From Taudactylus pleione (taxonomy: Eukaryota > Chordata > Amphibia > Anura > Myobatrachidae), in assembly GCA_031769625.1 (NCBI GenBank), contig JAUIMM010000885.1, forward strand, positions 3,305,001 through 3,369,000: DNA of 64,000 nucleotides, given 5' to 3'. Shown piece by piece: positions 47,296 to 58,339 of the stretch. The notes below the pieces were generated by a model. That model was not told where the DNA came from. It saw only the letters and a list, made by a program, of their open reading frames with translations, and did not search any database. Position 1 is the first letter of the stretch. Every line of letters begins with the position of its first letter. The position numbers were made by a program, and so were the translations under genes.

Positions 47296-47744
47296 AATAA
47301 ATTTATTCAGACAAATATACGTTCTGGCTCATTTTTTAAATCCAAAACCAAGATAGTTTAGCATGACATAAGTAGACTGTTCCTGCAAGGATTTCCCTTT
47401 TTTAAAAGTTAGATTGTGTTTTGTCTTTGTATGTCAAACAGACACAAGAAACACATAACAGTAACAATGTCATTTCCCTTTTTGGGTGTAGTGTCAATTA
47501 CATATTTCTACATTTTACAGGTTCCTAGTTGGTGCGCAAGCTGCTTAGGCCAATCTTACAAATCCCAAGGTTGGGCCAGGCTTCCTTTTGGTGTGGGTTG
47601 GGAAGCTGAAAACATATTTCAGTTTAGCTCAACTGGCGTCAGTACTGGATTACCCCTTAGTCAAATGTAACTTGTGTTAACCTGGTTACACTTGCTGTTA
47701 ACGTCCCAAAAAAGGAAGACCATTTCACTCTCCAAACATTTATT
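47296..47744. promoter_or_regulatory. Convergent polyadenylation signals of Myb gene 1 and transposase
   Basis: AATAAA at 47296-47301 (+) lies 27 bp after the Myb 1 stop. TTTATT at 47739-47744 is the antisense AATAAA expected for the transposase transcript. The two genes therefore end tail to tail with about 440 bp between signals. Confidence 0.6.
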
Positions 47745-48093
47745 CACAACATAACAGAGAAAACAAAGTGGTCACTCCCAAAAAAAGAACACAGTGATAA
47801 ATTCAAATACAACACATACCAAGAAATAATTAAATAAAAACAAAAAATCAAGAACTGGTTGACGAAGGACCATGCCAACATGATTCCACAAACATGGCGT
47901 TGCGATATGGGTTCCAGAATATATGCCCAAAAGGACCAGATCCAGGTTTGGTAAGGGTAGCAGGAAGTAGTGAGCGTTGGAGTGCCAAAGATTATGTGAA
48001 CAAACAGAAGATGGTGAAAAAAAAAACACAAAATTAGATGTTCGCAAACAAACACAAACACATTAGGTATAAACACTGTAGTTTTGTTACAAC

Positions 48094-49380
48094 TTACCTA
48101 AAAAATCTGGCCACCACATCATCGCGTATGGCCCCCCCACATACTGACCTCCGACCAACCTCGGGGGGGCCATCCTCAGGTAAGGCATCCTCTGGCTGCA
48201 TTGGGACACCACTCCTTATGGCAATGTTGTGAAATATCCCACACAGGACCACAATTTTAGACACCATATCCGGCACATACATGAGCTCGCCACCAGAGCG
48301 CTGGAGGCATCTGAATCGGCCTTTTAAAAGGCCGATACAGCGCTCCACCACTTGCCTGGTGGCTGTAAGTGCGGAATTATACGCACTTTGTGGCCCTGGT
48401 GTGGGAGCCAAATAAGGAGTGAGCAGCCAGGACATGCAAGGGTATCCACTGTCTCCTGTGAAAAAAAATAGACAACATCAGGAACACTGTGTATCAAGCT
48501 TAACATTGTTATGTACTAAAGGTCTCCACTTACCCAGAAGCCACGCATCACCAGCTTGTAGGTTGGTTAATTTCTGCCATATCCCTGATTGCCGGATGAG
48601 GAAGGAGTCATGAGCACTTCCTGGTAATTTAGCATTCAGGGACAGGATCTGGAGGGAGGCATCACATACCACCATTACATTCAGGGAGTGATAGTGTTTA
48701 CGGTTTCTAAATATTGCCTCCAGCCGTGCTGGAGGCTGAAGTGGTATGTGAGTACCATCCACAACCCCTATGATGTGTGGGAAGCCAGCTATTTGGTAAA
48801 AATTGGCCTTGGCCACACTAAGGGCACCCATATCCAAAGGCATTTTAATAAAATGATGGAGGTGCTTGAAAAGTGCCTCCATCACTGCCCTCAGGATCCG
48901 GGAAAAGGAGGATTGGGAGATGCCCACCACTATTCCCACCGTTGTTTGAAACGATCCTGAGGCACAGAAATGTAACACCGCCATAAATTGCGTCAGTGGT
49001 GGTATTGCTGTTGGACTGTCAATTTGCCGCTCAAGATCACTTTCTATTAATGAGAGAGTGTCTATGATGATTTTGGGAGGTAGACGGTAGCGTCTTAAAA
49101 CCTCATCATCGGGCATTCCAAAAAGGGTGACACGTGTTCGAAATATCTGGGGCCTTGCATGCCTACGATGCCTACGCCTGGGACGAGTTTGAGGTTGGTC
49201 GTCTTCCGGGAGCAGGGCCAGAACAATTCGCCCCAGATCTACCTGAAATTCAAAGTTTACAATGTAAGGCTTTTGAGCCACCCCAAAAGTAACATAAAAC
49301 AAGTTAGCTTTATGATACCATCCATAGCTGCTTACATGCCGGGGTATTGTCATGATACGTATAAACTGTAAAAAAGCCAA
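48094..49380 (-). CDS. PIF/Harbinger DDE transposase (HARBI1-like, 2 exons)
   Basis: Exon 1 is 49380-48534 and exon 2 is 48455-48094, joined by a 78-bp GT-AG intron that restores the conserved LLGDSGYP stretch. The spliced product is about 402 residues. Catalytic residues are visible: first Asp in GVVDGTHIPL, second Asp in LPGSAHDSFLIRQSGIW, Glu in TRQVVERCIGLLKGRFRCL. Other family landmarks are SDLERQ, ASGSFQTTVG with GISQSSFSRI, FPHIIGVV, NRKHYHSLNV and LLTPYL. The start is uncertain: a 3' splice site (tttcag at 49248-49243) lies inside the long N-terminal frame, so residues before VDLGRIVLALLPEDD may be intronic, and MTIPRH is another possible start. A GTAAGT next to the stop hints at a 3' UTR intron. 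It should bind the TIRs and cut and paste the element at 3-bp targets. Confidence 0.93.
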
Positions 49381-49575
49381 AAATGAGACATCAAAAATTT
49401 AGAGGGTGATTTTATGTTTGTCAAATTGGTGCAAGCCAACACATAAAATAGGCGAAACACACATTTGGCCATCGATGAAAATGACATTGCACACCGTACG
49501 TCAAATAGGGGTCAAATGGACCCCAAAAATGGAAAAGGGAAAAGCAAAACTGGTTTACATGATGAATAAGCCTCG

Positions 49576-49893
49576 AAAAATGCGTTAATTATTTCGCAAA
49601 TGCAAGTCACTACACCAACAGTCAAAAATGCGTTAATTAGTTCGCAAATGCAAGTCACTACACCAACAGTCAAAAATGCGTTAATTAGTTCGCAAATGCA
49701 AGTCACTACACCAACAGTCAAAAATGCGTTAATTAGTTCGCAAATGCAAGTCACTACACCAACAGTCAAAAATGCGTTAATTAGTTCGCAAATGCAAGTC
49801 ACTACACCAACAGTCAAAAATGCGTTAATTAGTTCGCAAATGCAAGTCACTACACCAACAGTCAAAAATGCGTTAATTAGTTCGCAAATGCAA
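49576..49893. repeat. 48-bp perfect tandem array between divergent genes
   Basis: Six full units (49576-49863) and a 30-bp partial unit, each starting AAAAATGCGTTAATTAGTTC; only the first differs visibly (TTATTTCGC). The array lies between the transposase and Myb 2 start regions. As 48 is divisible by 3, both strands stay open across it (16-residue periodic peptides); these are not annotated as genes. Confidence 0.95.
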
Positions 49894-50330
49894 GAAAAAT
49901 AATGGACTTACCAAAATCGAATATATAAGATTTCCCTCAAAAAGGTCTTTGGGTCCGAAAGCCAAAACAAACTAAAATAGATGAAATTAGTGTTAAAAAA
50001 AATATATAAAACAAAAAACCAGAAGTAGACACCAATTGGCCACAAATTAGACTGCACAAAACTTACCAAATCAGGAAACGATGGCAAAAAAAAAACCAAA
50101 AAAATGCGAACGGAAAACCAAAACAACTGTAGCAAACCCAAAAAAATACAAACACCGCCAAATCCTCCAACCGCAAACAACCAAATCCAACCAACTTAAC
50201 CGCCAACAATCCAACAACGCAACCTCGACTCCACACACACCAAGCCATAAATAGTGTTTATTTTCCCGCACAAATTAAGGATGAATCATAGGGACGCACA
50301 ATCAATGATGCGGCCGCAAACTAAGGACGC

Positions 50331-50341
50331 ATGTATAAATA
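50331..50341 (+). promoter_or_regulatory. Candidate TATA box of Myb gene 2
   Basis: GTATAAATACG lies about 55-60 bp before the ATG at 50394 and would place initiation near 50365. This is inferred from position and sequence only. Confidence 0.45.
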
Positions 50342-50393
50342 CGTCACGAAATCACATTTAATTTCTGGTTGATTTCATTCTGGAAGCAGAGAC

Positions 50394-51680
50394 ATGGCTT
50401 CAGACCAGGGAAACAATGGCCAAAATTCCGGCGGTAAGGCCTTCATGCATTTTGTCTCAATGAATCTTTTAAAACATAATATTGTGCAAGTTGTGAAGTG
50501 GCTAAATCTGCATATTTACCCAAATAGGTGAGGAGGATGACATGGAAGAGACTGCTGGCCCCAGTCAACCCGCCAAAGCTGCCAAAAAAAAAAGGCAGCC
50601 ACATTTCACAAGCAAGGAGATGGAGGTTTTGATCCAGAAGTGCGTTGACATCCTGCCCCAGGCAGCCAGGAATATGAGCCAAAGCCAGAAGTGGAGAATG
50701 TGGGAGGAGGTCGCCGTTGCTGTCAATAGGGTGGGTGATTATGTCCGTCTAGCCCGGGATGTCAAACGGCGGTAAGTAAACACTTTCCCATCCTATAAAC
50801 AAACCCCATTGTAAAAAAAAGGATAATGGTTCCAATTTCATTCCACAGATGGGCAGACTTCAAATATCGTCTCAAGCAAAAACTTGCCGACAGGGCTAGG
50901 CATGCAAGGGGGACAGGTGGGGGTCCCACCCCTGTGTCATTGGAGTTGACAGACTTAGAAGAGCTGGCACAGGGGTGTGTGCAGGCTGTGGAGGTGTTTG
51001 GCGTGTCCAACATGGATACGGACATGCCAGACTTTGCGGCTCCTCATGTTGGCCAAGGTAAGTCTTGTGATGTCACCAACTCTGAAATGCTATTGTGCCA
51101 ATATGTAGATTCTAATGTGAGTCTTTTCGCATTTTTCCTAACAGAGACAGAGGCGGATGAGTCTGCTCCAGAGGGGAGCCTTGGCCGCAGAATTTCTGCT
51201 GGCTCTGCAGGGGAGGAACCAGTACATCCGGCTGAGGACCCTGCAGAAGCCAGTCCAGGGCGTGCCCCCTCGCAGGCAGTGGGCCTCCTCACAGAACTCA
51301 ATTTTAAATCGGATTTCCATACGGAGATTCTGCAGAGGATGGACGCCAGTCTGATACGGGTGGCTGAGGCCCTGGAGCAAAATGCTGCGGCCAACGTGAC
51401 CATTGCTCAGGCCCTGGCGGAAAATACCAGGGCCAACATCCGCATCGCCGATGCCCTGGAGCAGCTCGTTCGCCAGCACATGGTGGAGCCGACCTCCCTT
51501 CCTGCCGGAACATCCGGATCCTCCACCTCTGGCACAACATCAGCCAATCCTCCAAATGTGCCTAGCCCTGTGCCTAGTCCAGAGGCCACAACATCTGCCT
51601 CTGGACAGGCCAGCCCGATGGCATCCCGGACCCGGTCTGGTGCCCACCCTCACCCAGCCAAACGGGCGAGAAAACGGTGA
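50394..51680 (+). CDS. Harbinger-encoded Myb/SANT-like protein 2 (4 exons)
   Basis: Predicted exons 50394-50433, 50528-50771, 50849-51057 and 51145-51680, with GT-AG introns and consistent phases, give about 342 residues. After an acidic N-terminus and a basic KAAKKKRQP stretch (possible nuclear signal) comes a Myb/SANT-like trihelix: FTSKEMEVLIQKCVDI, KWRMWEEVAVAVNRVG, then VKRRWADFKYRLKQKL, the last motif made only by splicing exons 2 and 3. The C-terminal half has a repeated helical stretch (ILQRMDASLIRVAEALEQ, then VTIAQALAEN, then IRIADALEQLVRQH), likely a coiled-coil interaction region, then a P/S/T-rich tail ending in basic KRARKR. AATAAA lies at 51887-51892. It resembles the Myb-like partner of Harbinger transposases and the domesticated protein NAIF1. 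It is probably the DNA-binding partner of the divergent transposase; this is inference. Confidence 0.87.
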
Positions 51681-52139
51681 CAGCAATGGCGACTTTTCCC
51701 ACACTCCTTCTGTGCTTGGCTCATATTCCTTTCTGGTCAAAACTTCCCTCTCCTTTCTTGTGAAATGTTTTTAATTTTGGTATTTACGTTTATGTTACCA
51801 GTTATGGCTTTTTTTTTTTTTTAACAAATATCTTTGCCACAAAAAAAAGGCAACAAAATATTAGGCCAATTTGTTTGTGTTTAAACAATAAATTTAAAAC
51901 AAAAAACTGACATTGTATTGTGACATTATTGTACAAATGGGTTACATTTAATCCTGGCCCTAAAGGCAAAAACTGACCCTCTTAAAAAAAAAAAAAGGCC
52001 TCTTTAAGGAAAGTTTAAAAAATCACATAGCGATGCCAATTCCACAGTAAACCCAAAAAAAGGGGAGCTAATTAAAAGATGATGACATTATTGTTACAAT
52101 AGGCCATAACCAACAAATTGTGGCCAAAATAAAACACCA

Positions 52140-52680
52140 AAAATGTACGCTAATTGATTGTGTAATCATGACATTAGCAGCTCTGATTTCCACCTGCGTA
52201 CGCTTTTGTGCTATCCCAATAAACTGCTTTCCAAACACATACCAAGCCGGTTTTCAATCCAACACTAATTACTTTACTGACCAGCCGCGATTAATCGCAG
52301 CACCATCGTTGAGTCCCGGGACGGAGGAGAAGGCCATCGCCAATGTGGTCGAGTAATCCTGACCCTAAGCTGTGCGAGCATTTTGAAGGGAAAGCGGATG
52401 TTCCAGTGACGTATGAGACGGTCCGAACACATTTGACGTTCGCATCTGCTAATGTATGTACGCCCCAAAAACGCCTCGCCACGCCTGCGTTTTTTCATCT
52501 CCACCCCCGTCAACACCCAAAACGCCCTGTTCTGTCAATCACATTTGACATGTCACTTCCTGTACGCTATTTTAGGAACGAGAGAAAAAAAGCTCGCAAT
52601 CTGCCGTACGCACATGCGCAGTGTAACACCGACGCATGCGCGGTTAGTCAACATCGGAACGCAACGAGCGTACTGTTGTT
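52140..52680. promoter_or_regulatory. Right subterminal GTACGC motif cluster
   Basis: GTACGC at 52145, 52198, 52458, 52562 and 52606, with one inverted GCGTAC at 52668 inside AACGAGCGTAC. The predominant orientation is opposite to that at the left end, as expected for subterminal inverted repeats. Confidence 0.45.
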
Positions 52681-52707
52681 AACGTGCGGCTCTGAATGAG
52701 GGCCATA

Positions 52708-53329
52708 GTTCCCAAAGGCAAAATCCTAATGATGCGGCAGCATTTCAGATCTTTACAAAAATTTTGAGGATTTGGAAGAAGAATTAAGTACTGACTAGGT
52801 GGCTGCGGGAAGCTAATCTAACTCCTTATAACCCCTCTCCATGAAACGTTGCCCTATCATAGAAAGATCAGAGGGTATGTGGGTTTCCTCAGATGTAATC
52901 CTTACTACCCTGAGTAATTGCGAGTAAGGTAAACCCCTTTTAAGGGGTACCGGAAGGAAGCTGTTTGCTTAGAGAATCGTGTTTTTGTCCGAGTCCTTGT
53001 TGTAAATGCTGGTAGCTACCTGGCCGTTGTTCACTGAGATAGACACATCTAAAAAATTGATATGCTCTTTGCTAAACATGAGGTTAAATCTTATTGATCC
53101 TGGTATTGAATATTTTGGCCCTGGAGGAAGAAGGGGTTATGCACGCCAGTCAAATATTTATTTGGCTGGGGAGAGTGGGGTTAACAAAAACTTTTTTTGA
53201 CACTAAGAAGGGTTATTATTGATGGGGGGGGGACGTAAAATTACAATGGGTACCTATGGACAGGGGAGTTGGGAGGGGATGCAAAACATCCCCTAGGTAT
53301 ATTTTTAAAAAATAACATATTAAAATATA
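52708..53329. other. Non-coding sequence, nothing recognised
   Basis: Flank of the Harbinger element; no repeat or gene is supported. Confidence 0.3.
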
Positions 53330-54310
53330 TTTTAACACAATTTTACTAGTGCTGCATGTTCATCTCAGTATCACTGATGAATAATTGGCACCACCTGTGG
53401 ATCTTTTAACATGTGTCAACCAGTAATAAATACACCTGTGCACCAACTAGGAGATGTGGAAAACATGCAGTGTTAGGAGTGCACTACTAAAGACCAATAT
53501 GTACATATATGTGCAGGGCAGTAATACTGTAAGTTCTTCTGCTGCTCCCCCAGACTCCCGGACTTGCTCCAATGCTCTGGAATGGTGCCCACATCTGAAA
53601 TAAAAACATTCAGCTCAGGAAGGATGGTCCTACTGCCATCTATAATGGCTTACTGTGTACGCTGGTCCTGCATATGCTGGACTTAAGACACACAATACAC
53701 TTTGAGCTCTATTTATTAACATTATTTTATTACCATTATTTTTACTCAAATAAACTGAAAACGGGAGTTTTCACACCCTTTTCACATTATTTTAGTATCA
53801 CATACATTTAATAAATGGCAGTTGGAGTAGAATTCATAAAATTTGATACCAAACCCTAATTATCACATATTTTTAGTAAGCAGATCGCATTTCCCATAAT
53901 TGTAATCGTGGTCACAGTGCAGGATGGGAGACCAGCTGACCGAGCCCCAGAGGTTATCACCGGAGGTAAGTGTAATCTGAGCAGAGGGGTTCACGGGGGA
54001 GGTTGGGTGGGGCTGTCGCGAGGGGGAGGGTTGCGGTATCTAGTGGCGGGCGCATGCGCAAACACAGTCTCACTGTATGTTTTCCGAAAAATACAGTGAG
54101 AAGTGTGCATAGGGAATTCGCAGGGACAGAGCTTTATCGCAAGCTCTGTCCCTGCAAGGGATTTTTGATAAATCTCTGTGATATTTCCCAAGTTCACAAT
54201 GAGAATTTAGTCTGAAATATCACACTACAACAGTATGTTAAATGCAGATTGTAGTAAATCAAGCCCTTTGTATGACGCATATTAAAGCTGGTTAAGAGCT
54301 AATTACTGCG
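53330..54310 (+). repeat. Dispersed repeat copy A (paralogue of 61490-62820)
   Basis: Segments 'tgcatgttcatctcagtatcac', 'tgcaccaactaggagatgtggaaaac', 'cttctgctgctcccccagactcccgg' and 'tatgacgcatattaaagctggttaag' appear in the same order and strand in 61490-62820. Copy A is split by a MITE at 53704-54266; copy B is split elsewhere. Confidence 0.8.
53704..54266. mobile_element. 563-bp MITE in copy A, confirmed by empty site
   Basis: The left end is GAGCTCTATTTATTAAC and the right end read inward is GGGCTTGATTTACTAC. TTT flanks both sides (53701-53703 and 54267-54269). The paralogous copy at about 62764-62770 lacks the insert and reads straight through. Two internal hairpins occur near 54068-54102 and 54121-54158. 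Harbinger-like by duplication length. Confidence 0.82.
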
Positions 54311-54980
54311 TTGCCTGAGGGGAGGAACCGAGAAGGGACCCCACACGGAGTCTGCACATGGGACCTCTCCTCTCTTAAACTGCCCCTGATTATATGCAGG
54401 ATTCTTCTAGATCTTTTGATGCACCAAGTGCATGGCACAGAGAACGATAACAGAATGCATCTAGTCACTTCTCCCAAATTACATATACTGTACATTCAGC
54501 ACATGAAGAGAGAGTTTAACACTGAGCTATTATGAAGAGAGCTGGTGAAGGAAATATTTGCATTTGAAACATATCAGTATGTTAAAGCATGAGATTAACT
54601 ATGACCCCAAATGCTAAATTAACATATTCATATTTGGTTTCGGGGGAAGAAATAAAACTTTATATAGAAACCAGCGCAGTCGCTACGACCTTGATCCCAG
54701 TTTGACTAGGTTGTTAAAATTGAATCATTTAGTACTTGCAATATCCTTCACCTTATTATCTGCTACTGAAATGTTTTCTTAGAGCAGCCTGACCTACAAA
54801 TTCCCTCTGCTTCTCCCTATTACTTCCACCCTCCTGTATTATATATGCGCATTCTCCGAAAAAACCAAACTGCTCGTGACTTACATATTCAATAAGAATC
54901 CGTAGCACAAATAAAAGGCATGTGATATATACAGTATGTACAGTATATACGGTAGCAATGAGTTAAATACTGGCTTATTG
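54311..54980. other. Non-coding sequence, nothing recognised
   Basis: 'cacacggagtctgcacatgggacctctcctctcttaaac' at 54343 resembles a decayed 7875-type hAT end. Nothing else is supported. Confidence 0.3.
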
Positions 54981-55537
54981 TAGGGTTGTGTGCCGACCCC
55001 CGTGTTTTGGATCTGTAGCTTCTTCGTGTTTTGAACCTGGATTTGGTTTTGCCCTTGCGTGTTTTGGTTTTGGATCTGCATTTTCTTTCAAAAATTTATA
55101 AAAACAGCTAAAATCACATAATTTGATCTTTTTTGCTCCTACAGTATTATCAACCTCAATAACAATAATTTCCACTCATTTCCAGTCAATTTTGACTACA
55201 ATAAGGATTTCATCCGTTTTAGGCCAAAACATTGCACCAAGCTAGCTGGCTGGCTAAGCTAAGCGGCAGCAGTGGGTGACACAAACACGTGGCAGTTCAA
55301 CGCCCAACATGGCACATAAGGAAACATATGTTTTCATTGATCAAGAGGCCTGAGGGAGATGGAGTATGTATGCAGTTGAAGGCAGGGAAAGGAAGGGTTG
55401 AGTGGTAGTAAATTTTATTTCATTTTTTTATTCCAAAACAAATTTATGAGGGAGGAGGGGAGGAATTTACATAACATACACAATCAATTTAAATCATTTA
55501 CATTAGTCCTTGCCGCAGTAGAATCCTTGAGTGTAAT

Positions 55538-55568
<31 letters not shown>

Positions 55569-56190
55569 ACTGGAAGAGTATCTTCATCTCAGAAAAGGAC
55601 CAGCAAGATTACTAGTAGTAGTTTAAAAAAACCAATAGACTCTTAAACAATCCTTTGCAAGGGGGAGCAAGTATGACAGCAGTCACCCAGTTGCACAGCG
55701 TATCACTGCCGCCATAACATATATTCTAGTATTAGATGTGTGTCCAATATCCACCAATAATGCAGTGTGTTTTAGACAGTTAATTGAGATCCTGTGCCTC
55801 CTACCAAATCCCATCTGGATTCCACTTCACTAGAAAAGCAATTCCCAGCCTGTACAAGGACATTAAATAAAAAACTTAATTAGTGTCCTCCAAAATGCTG
55901 TTATACCCACTGTCCACTTAACCACAGATATGTGGATAAGAGGAACAGAGCAAATGCTAGATTACATGACTGTAACAGCCCAACAGCAGCAGCATCTAAG
56001 AAACAGCAGTTCATTCAGAGGCAGGCTACTCTGTGTATCACTGGTTTCAATAAGAGGGATACCGCTGTCAAAACCGGATAATTGGCGAAGACAGAATCTG
56101 TTTGCAATCAGATGCACAATGCAATTCAGTGCTGTTTTCCCCGCATACATACATTTAAAAGCAATGGTCCCGTAACGCAAAAAGGATAAT
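54981..56190. mobile_element. ZBED-type hAT element fragment
   Basis: It starts TAGGGTTGTGTGCCGACC and continues through the antisense 3' terminal region seen at 22742. A short sense-strand transposase piece follows at about 55840-55975: 'agcctgtacaaggacattaa', then VHLTTDMW- and YMTVTA-like codons, typical of the first catalytic Asp region. A (TGC)9 run occurs at 55541-55567. It has the same mixed-orientation layout as 22742-26250. Confidence 0.6.
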
Positions 56191-57067
56191 TTAAACGCAA
56201 TGTTAGTATATAAAGAAATTAATGTTTTCTGTAACTATGGCTTAGTAAATGACAATTGGACTGTGTTTGGAACCGTTCTGATCTACCTTGTTTCCACAGC
56301 ATTCCGGTGACATCAATATGAAGATCAGAACATGCGGCTATGAAATATGAATGTTAGAGAGAATATCTATTTGAAATGTTGTTTTCCATAGCAGCTTAGA
56401 TTTGCATGTTGGGGGATACAAAAGGAGGTTGGAGACCTTTTGTATCCATTTGGAATTGTCCAATAAATGCCCTGTAACAGATTTCTAACCTTTACCAAAA
56501 GACAATAACATGGTGTAGGACTGTTTACATTTTTGTCCAAAGGACTGGTTATTCCAGTCTAATCAATAGAGCTAGCTAACTGGGAGTAGAATTTAATTAA
56601 CAGTAGTTTCATATAACCAAAAGGATACTCCCTTTCTGATGACCTCACAGGTAAAAGGGGGCGGGAACATAGCATGCACATCCTGAGAAAACACAGTTTA
56701 GCAGAGGCACTTGCAGTTTTTAGAAGGAAGAGAGAGGTACACTCCCTGACCAGACAACGGAAGAATGGGTCTCAGTTCCCCTGGGTTGTTATAGCTGAGT
56801 ATAAAATGTGCAATATTTAGCCTATTTGGGTGTCTGTAGCTATGTGGTGTTAATCTGTTATTAGCTTAGCATGGTGTGTGGTTTGTAGTTTTCTAAGGAT
56901 ATTCATGGGTCTGTGTTGGCATGCAGTGGATGATGTGTTGTCTGGTCTGTGCTTTTCATCTGCACTGTAGGGTACAGTGGTCTGTTGTCAGCATGCAGGA
57001 AAGGGATTGATTGTGGAATTGTTGTGATATTTGTGAATGATTGATGCTGGTTGATTGAGATCCTCTG
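56191..57067. other. Non-coding sequence, nothing recognised
   Basis: A small hairpin ('acaaaaggaggttggagaccttttgt', about 56418) was noted. No gene is supported. Confidence 0.3.
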
Positions 57068-57300
57068 ATGTGTTCTGTGTTTGGGCCCTGCCATGTGTTC
57101 TGTGTTTGGGCCCTGCCATGTGTTCTGTGTTTCGGCCCTGCCATGTGTTCTTTGTTTGGGCCCTGCCATGTGTTCTGTGTTTGGGCCCTGCCATGTGTTC
57201 TGTGTTTGGGCCCTGCCATGTGTTCTGTGTTTGGGCCCTGCCATGTGTTCTGTGTTTGGGCCCTGCCATGTGTTCTGTGTTTGGGCCCTGCCATGTGTTC
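57068..57300. repeat. 25-bp tandem repeat, 9.3 copies
   Basis: The unit begins ATGTGTTCTGTGTTTGGGCC. Copies start every 25 bp from 57068 to 57293 with two single-base variants (near 57132 and 57152). Because 25 is not divisible by 3 and the unit lacks stops, all three frames on both strands give similar periodic peptides. None is a gene. Confidence 0.95.
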
Positions 57301-57709
57301 AAACGGTATCTCTGCTTGGGAGAGATGGGCTTTGTGTGTGTTGTATACTCATGAATGTGATCATAGTGTGGTGTTGTGTGAGTCAGATGGGTATGTTGTC
57401 TGCGGTTTGTTGGAGATGGCTTGCCTCCATGTGGGGTGAACAAGGTAATTGTGATTCTGCCCAGTTGTGGTGTTGTGTGGGTCAGATAGGTATATTGTCT
57501 TTGTTGTGGTTGTAGTCATTGATGGATGATTTGCGGAGTTGCAGCTTGGTGCAGGATGGAGTTTGCCTAGGGATCATGAGGTTTGCAAACAAAGGAAAAA
57601 CATGTGCTTTGGCCCAACCCCCCCCCCCCTCACACACACTCCATCACCAGCCATCTTGAACATGTGCTCTCAGCAGACATTGATATATCTCACATTGTAT
57701 TTTAATGTG

Positions 57710-57751
<42 letters not shown>

Positions 57752-58339
57752 ATATTGCTCATTGTATTTTGATCTTTAATAACCGTTTCATGCATTTTAA
57801 CTGTACCTTATGACCTAATGTTTGTACAATTTATTTGCGCTCATTATTAGATCATAGCGTTGTAACATCTGTACTTTTACCTGAATAATAATCTATAGCG
57901 CTTCGGACCGCTATTCAACTGGCTCGGTATTTCATTAATGGTATAATCAAAATAGCGACATCTTGTGGTTTTAGAAGGTTTAGGCAGGGTTTTGTCTTAG
58001 TGGTTCTAGGCAGGGTTTTGTCTTAGAGGTTCTAGGCAGGTGAATCTTAGAGGTTTATAGGAAGGAATATATTAAAAGGTTTATTTACAAATTTAACACC
58101 GCTGACAACCTCTTAGAAAAACTCAGGGAAGTCATTCCAAAATGGCTTACCCCGCTTGGACTCTCCTCAGGATTTGCAATGCATCCTATGTTTTTCTCAT
58201 GCAATAATGCAATATATTTTTTAAAATGACAGGACCGTGCAGGAGATGCTCTCTGTGACCTGAAAAATTTCTGGCCATTTTCACCATTCAACAGGTGCAT
58301 GTATAAGATTGCAGCACCTGTAAGAAATTCTGATTTTGC
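57301..58339. other. Flank with (TC)n microsatellite, otherwise unrecognised
   Basis: A (TC)n run occurs at about 57711-57750. 'gttttgtcttag..ggttctaggcagg' is repeated two to three times at 57980-58060. No gene is supported. Confidence 0.45.

Larger units (their letters stand above)
45094..52704. mobile_element. 7.6-kb autonomous PIF/Harbinger transposon with three genes
   Basis: Both ends are GGCCCTCATTCAGA (inverted, 14 of 14) and the duplicated target is ATA (45091-45093 and 52705-52707). Inside lie a Myb/SANT-like gene (+, 45738-47269), a DDE transposase gene (-, 49380-48094) and a second Myb/SANT-like gene (+, 50394-51680). All have intact frames and canonical GT-AG introns. The known fish Harbinger pair is one transposase plus one Myb-like protein, so a second Myb-like gene is an added feature. 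Intact frames, perfect TIRs and a matching duplication suggest recent activity. Confidence 0.93.

Noticed and set aside
48688..49371. Plus-strand ORFs opposite the transposase
   Set aside because: Shadow frames of the conserved DDE transposase on the minus strand.
49576..49893. CRISPR-like array
   Set aside because: Units are contiguous with no variable spacers, and the context is a eukaryotic transposon.
49512..49902. Long periodic ORFs on both strands (100-117 codons)
   Set aside because: They arise from a stop-free 48-bp tandem unit; no independent support for translation.
56903..57515. Six overlapping ORFs with repeated GPxHRTHG- or ALPCVLCLG-like peptides
   Set aside because: Frame-independent product of a 25-bp repeat.
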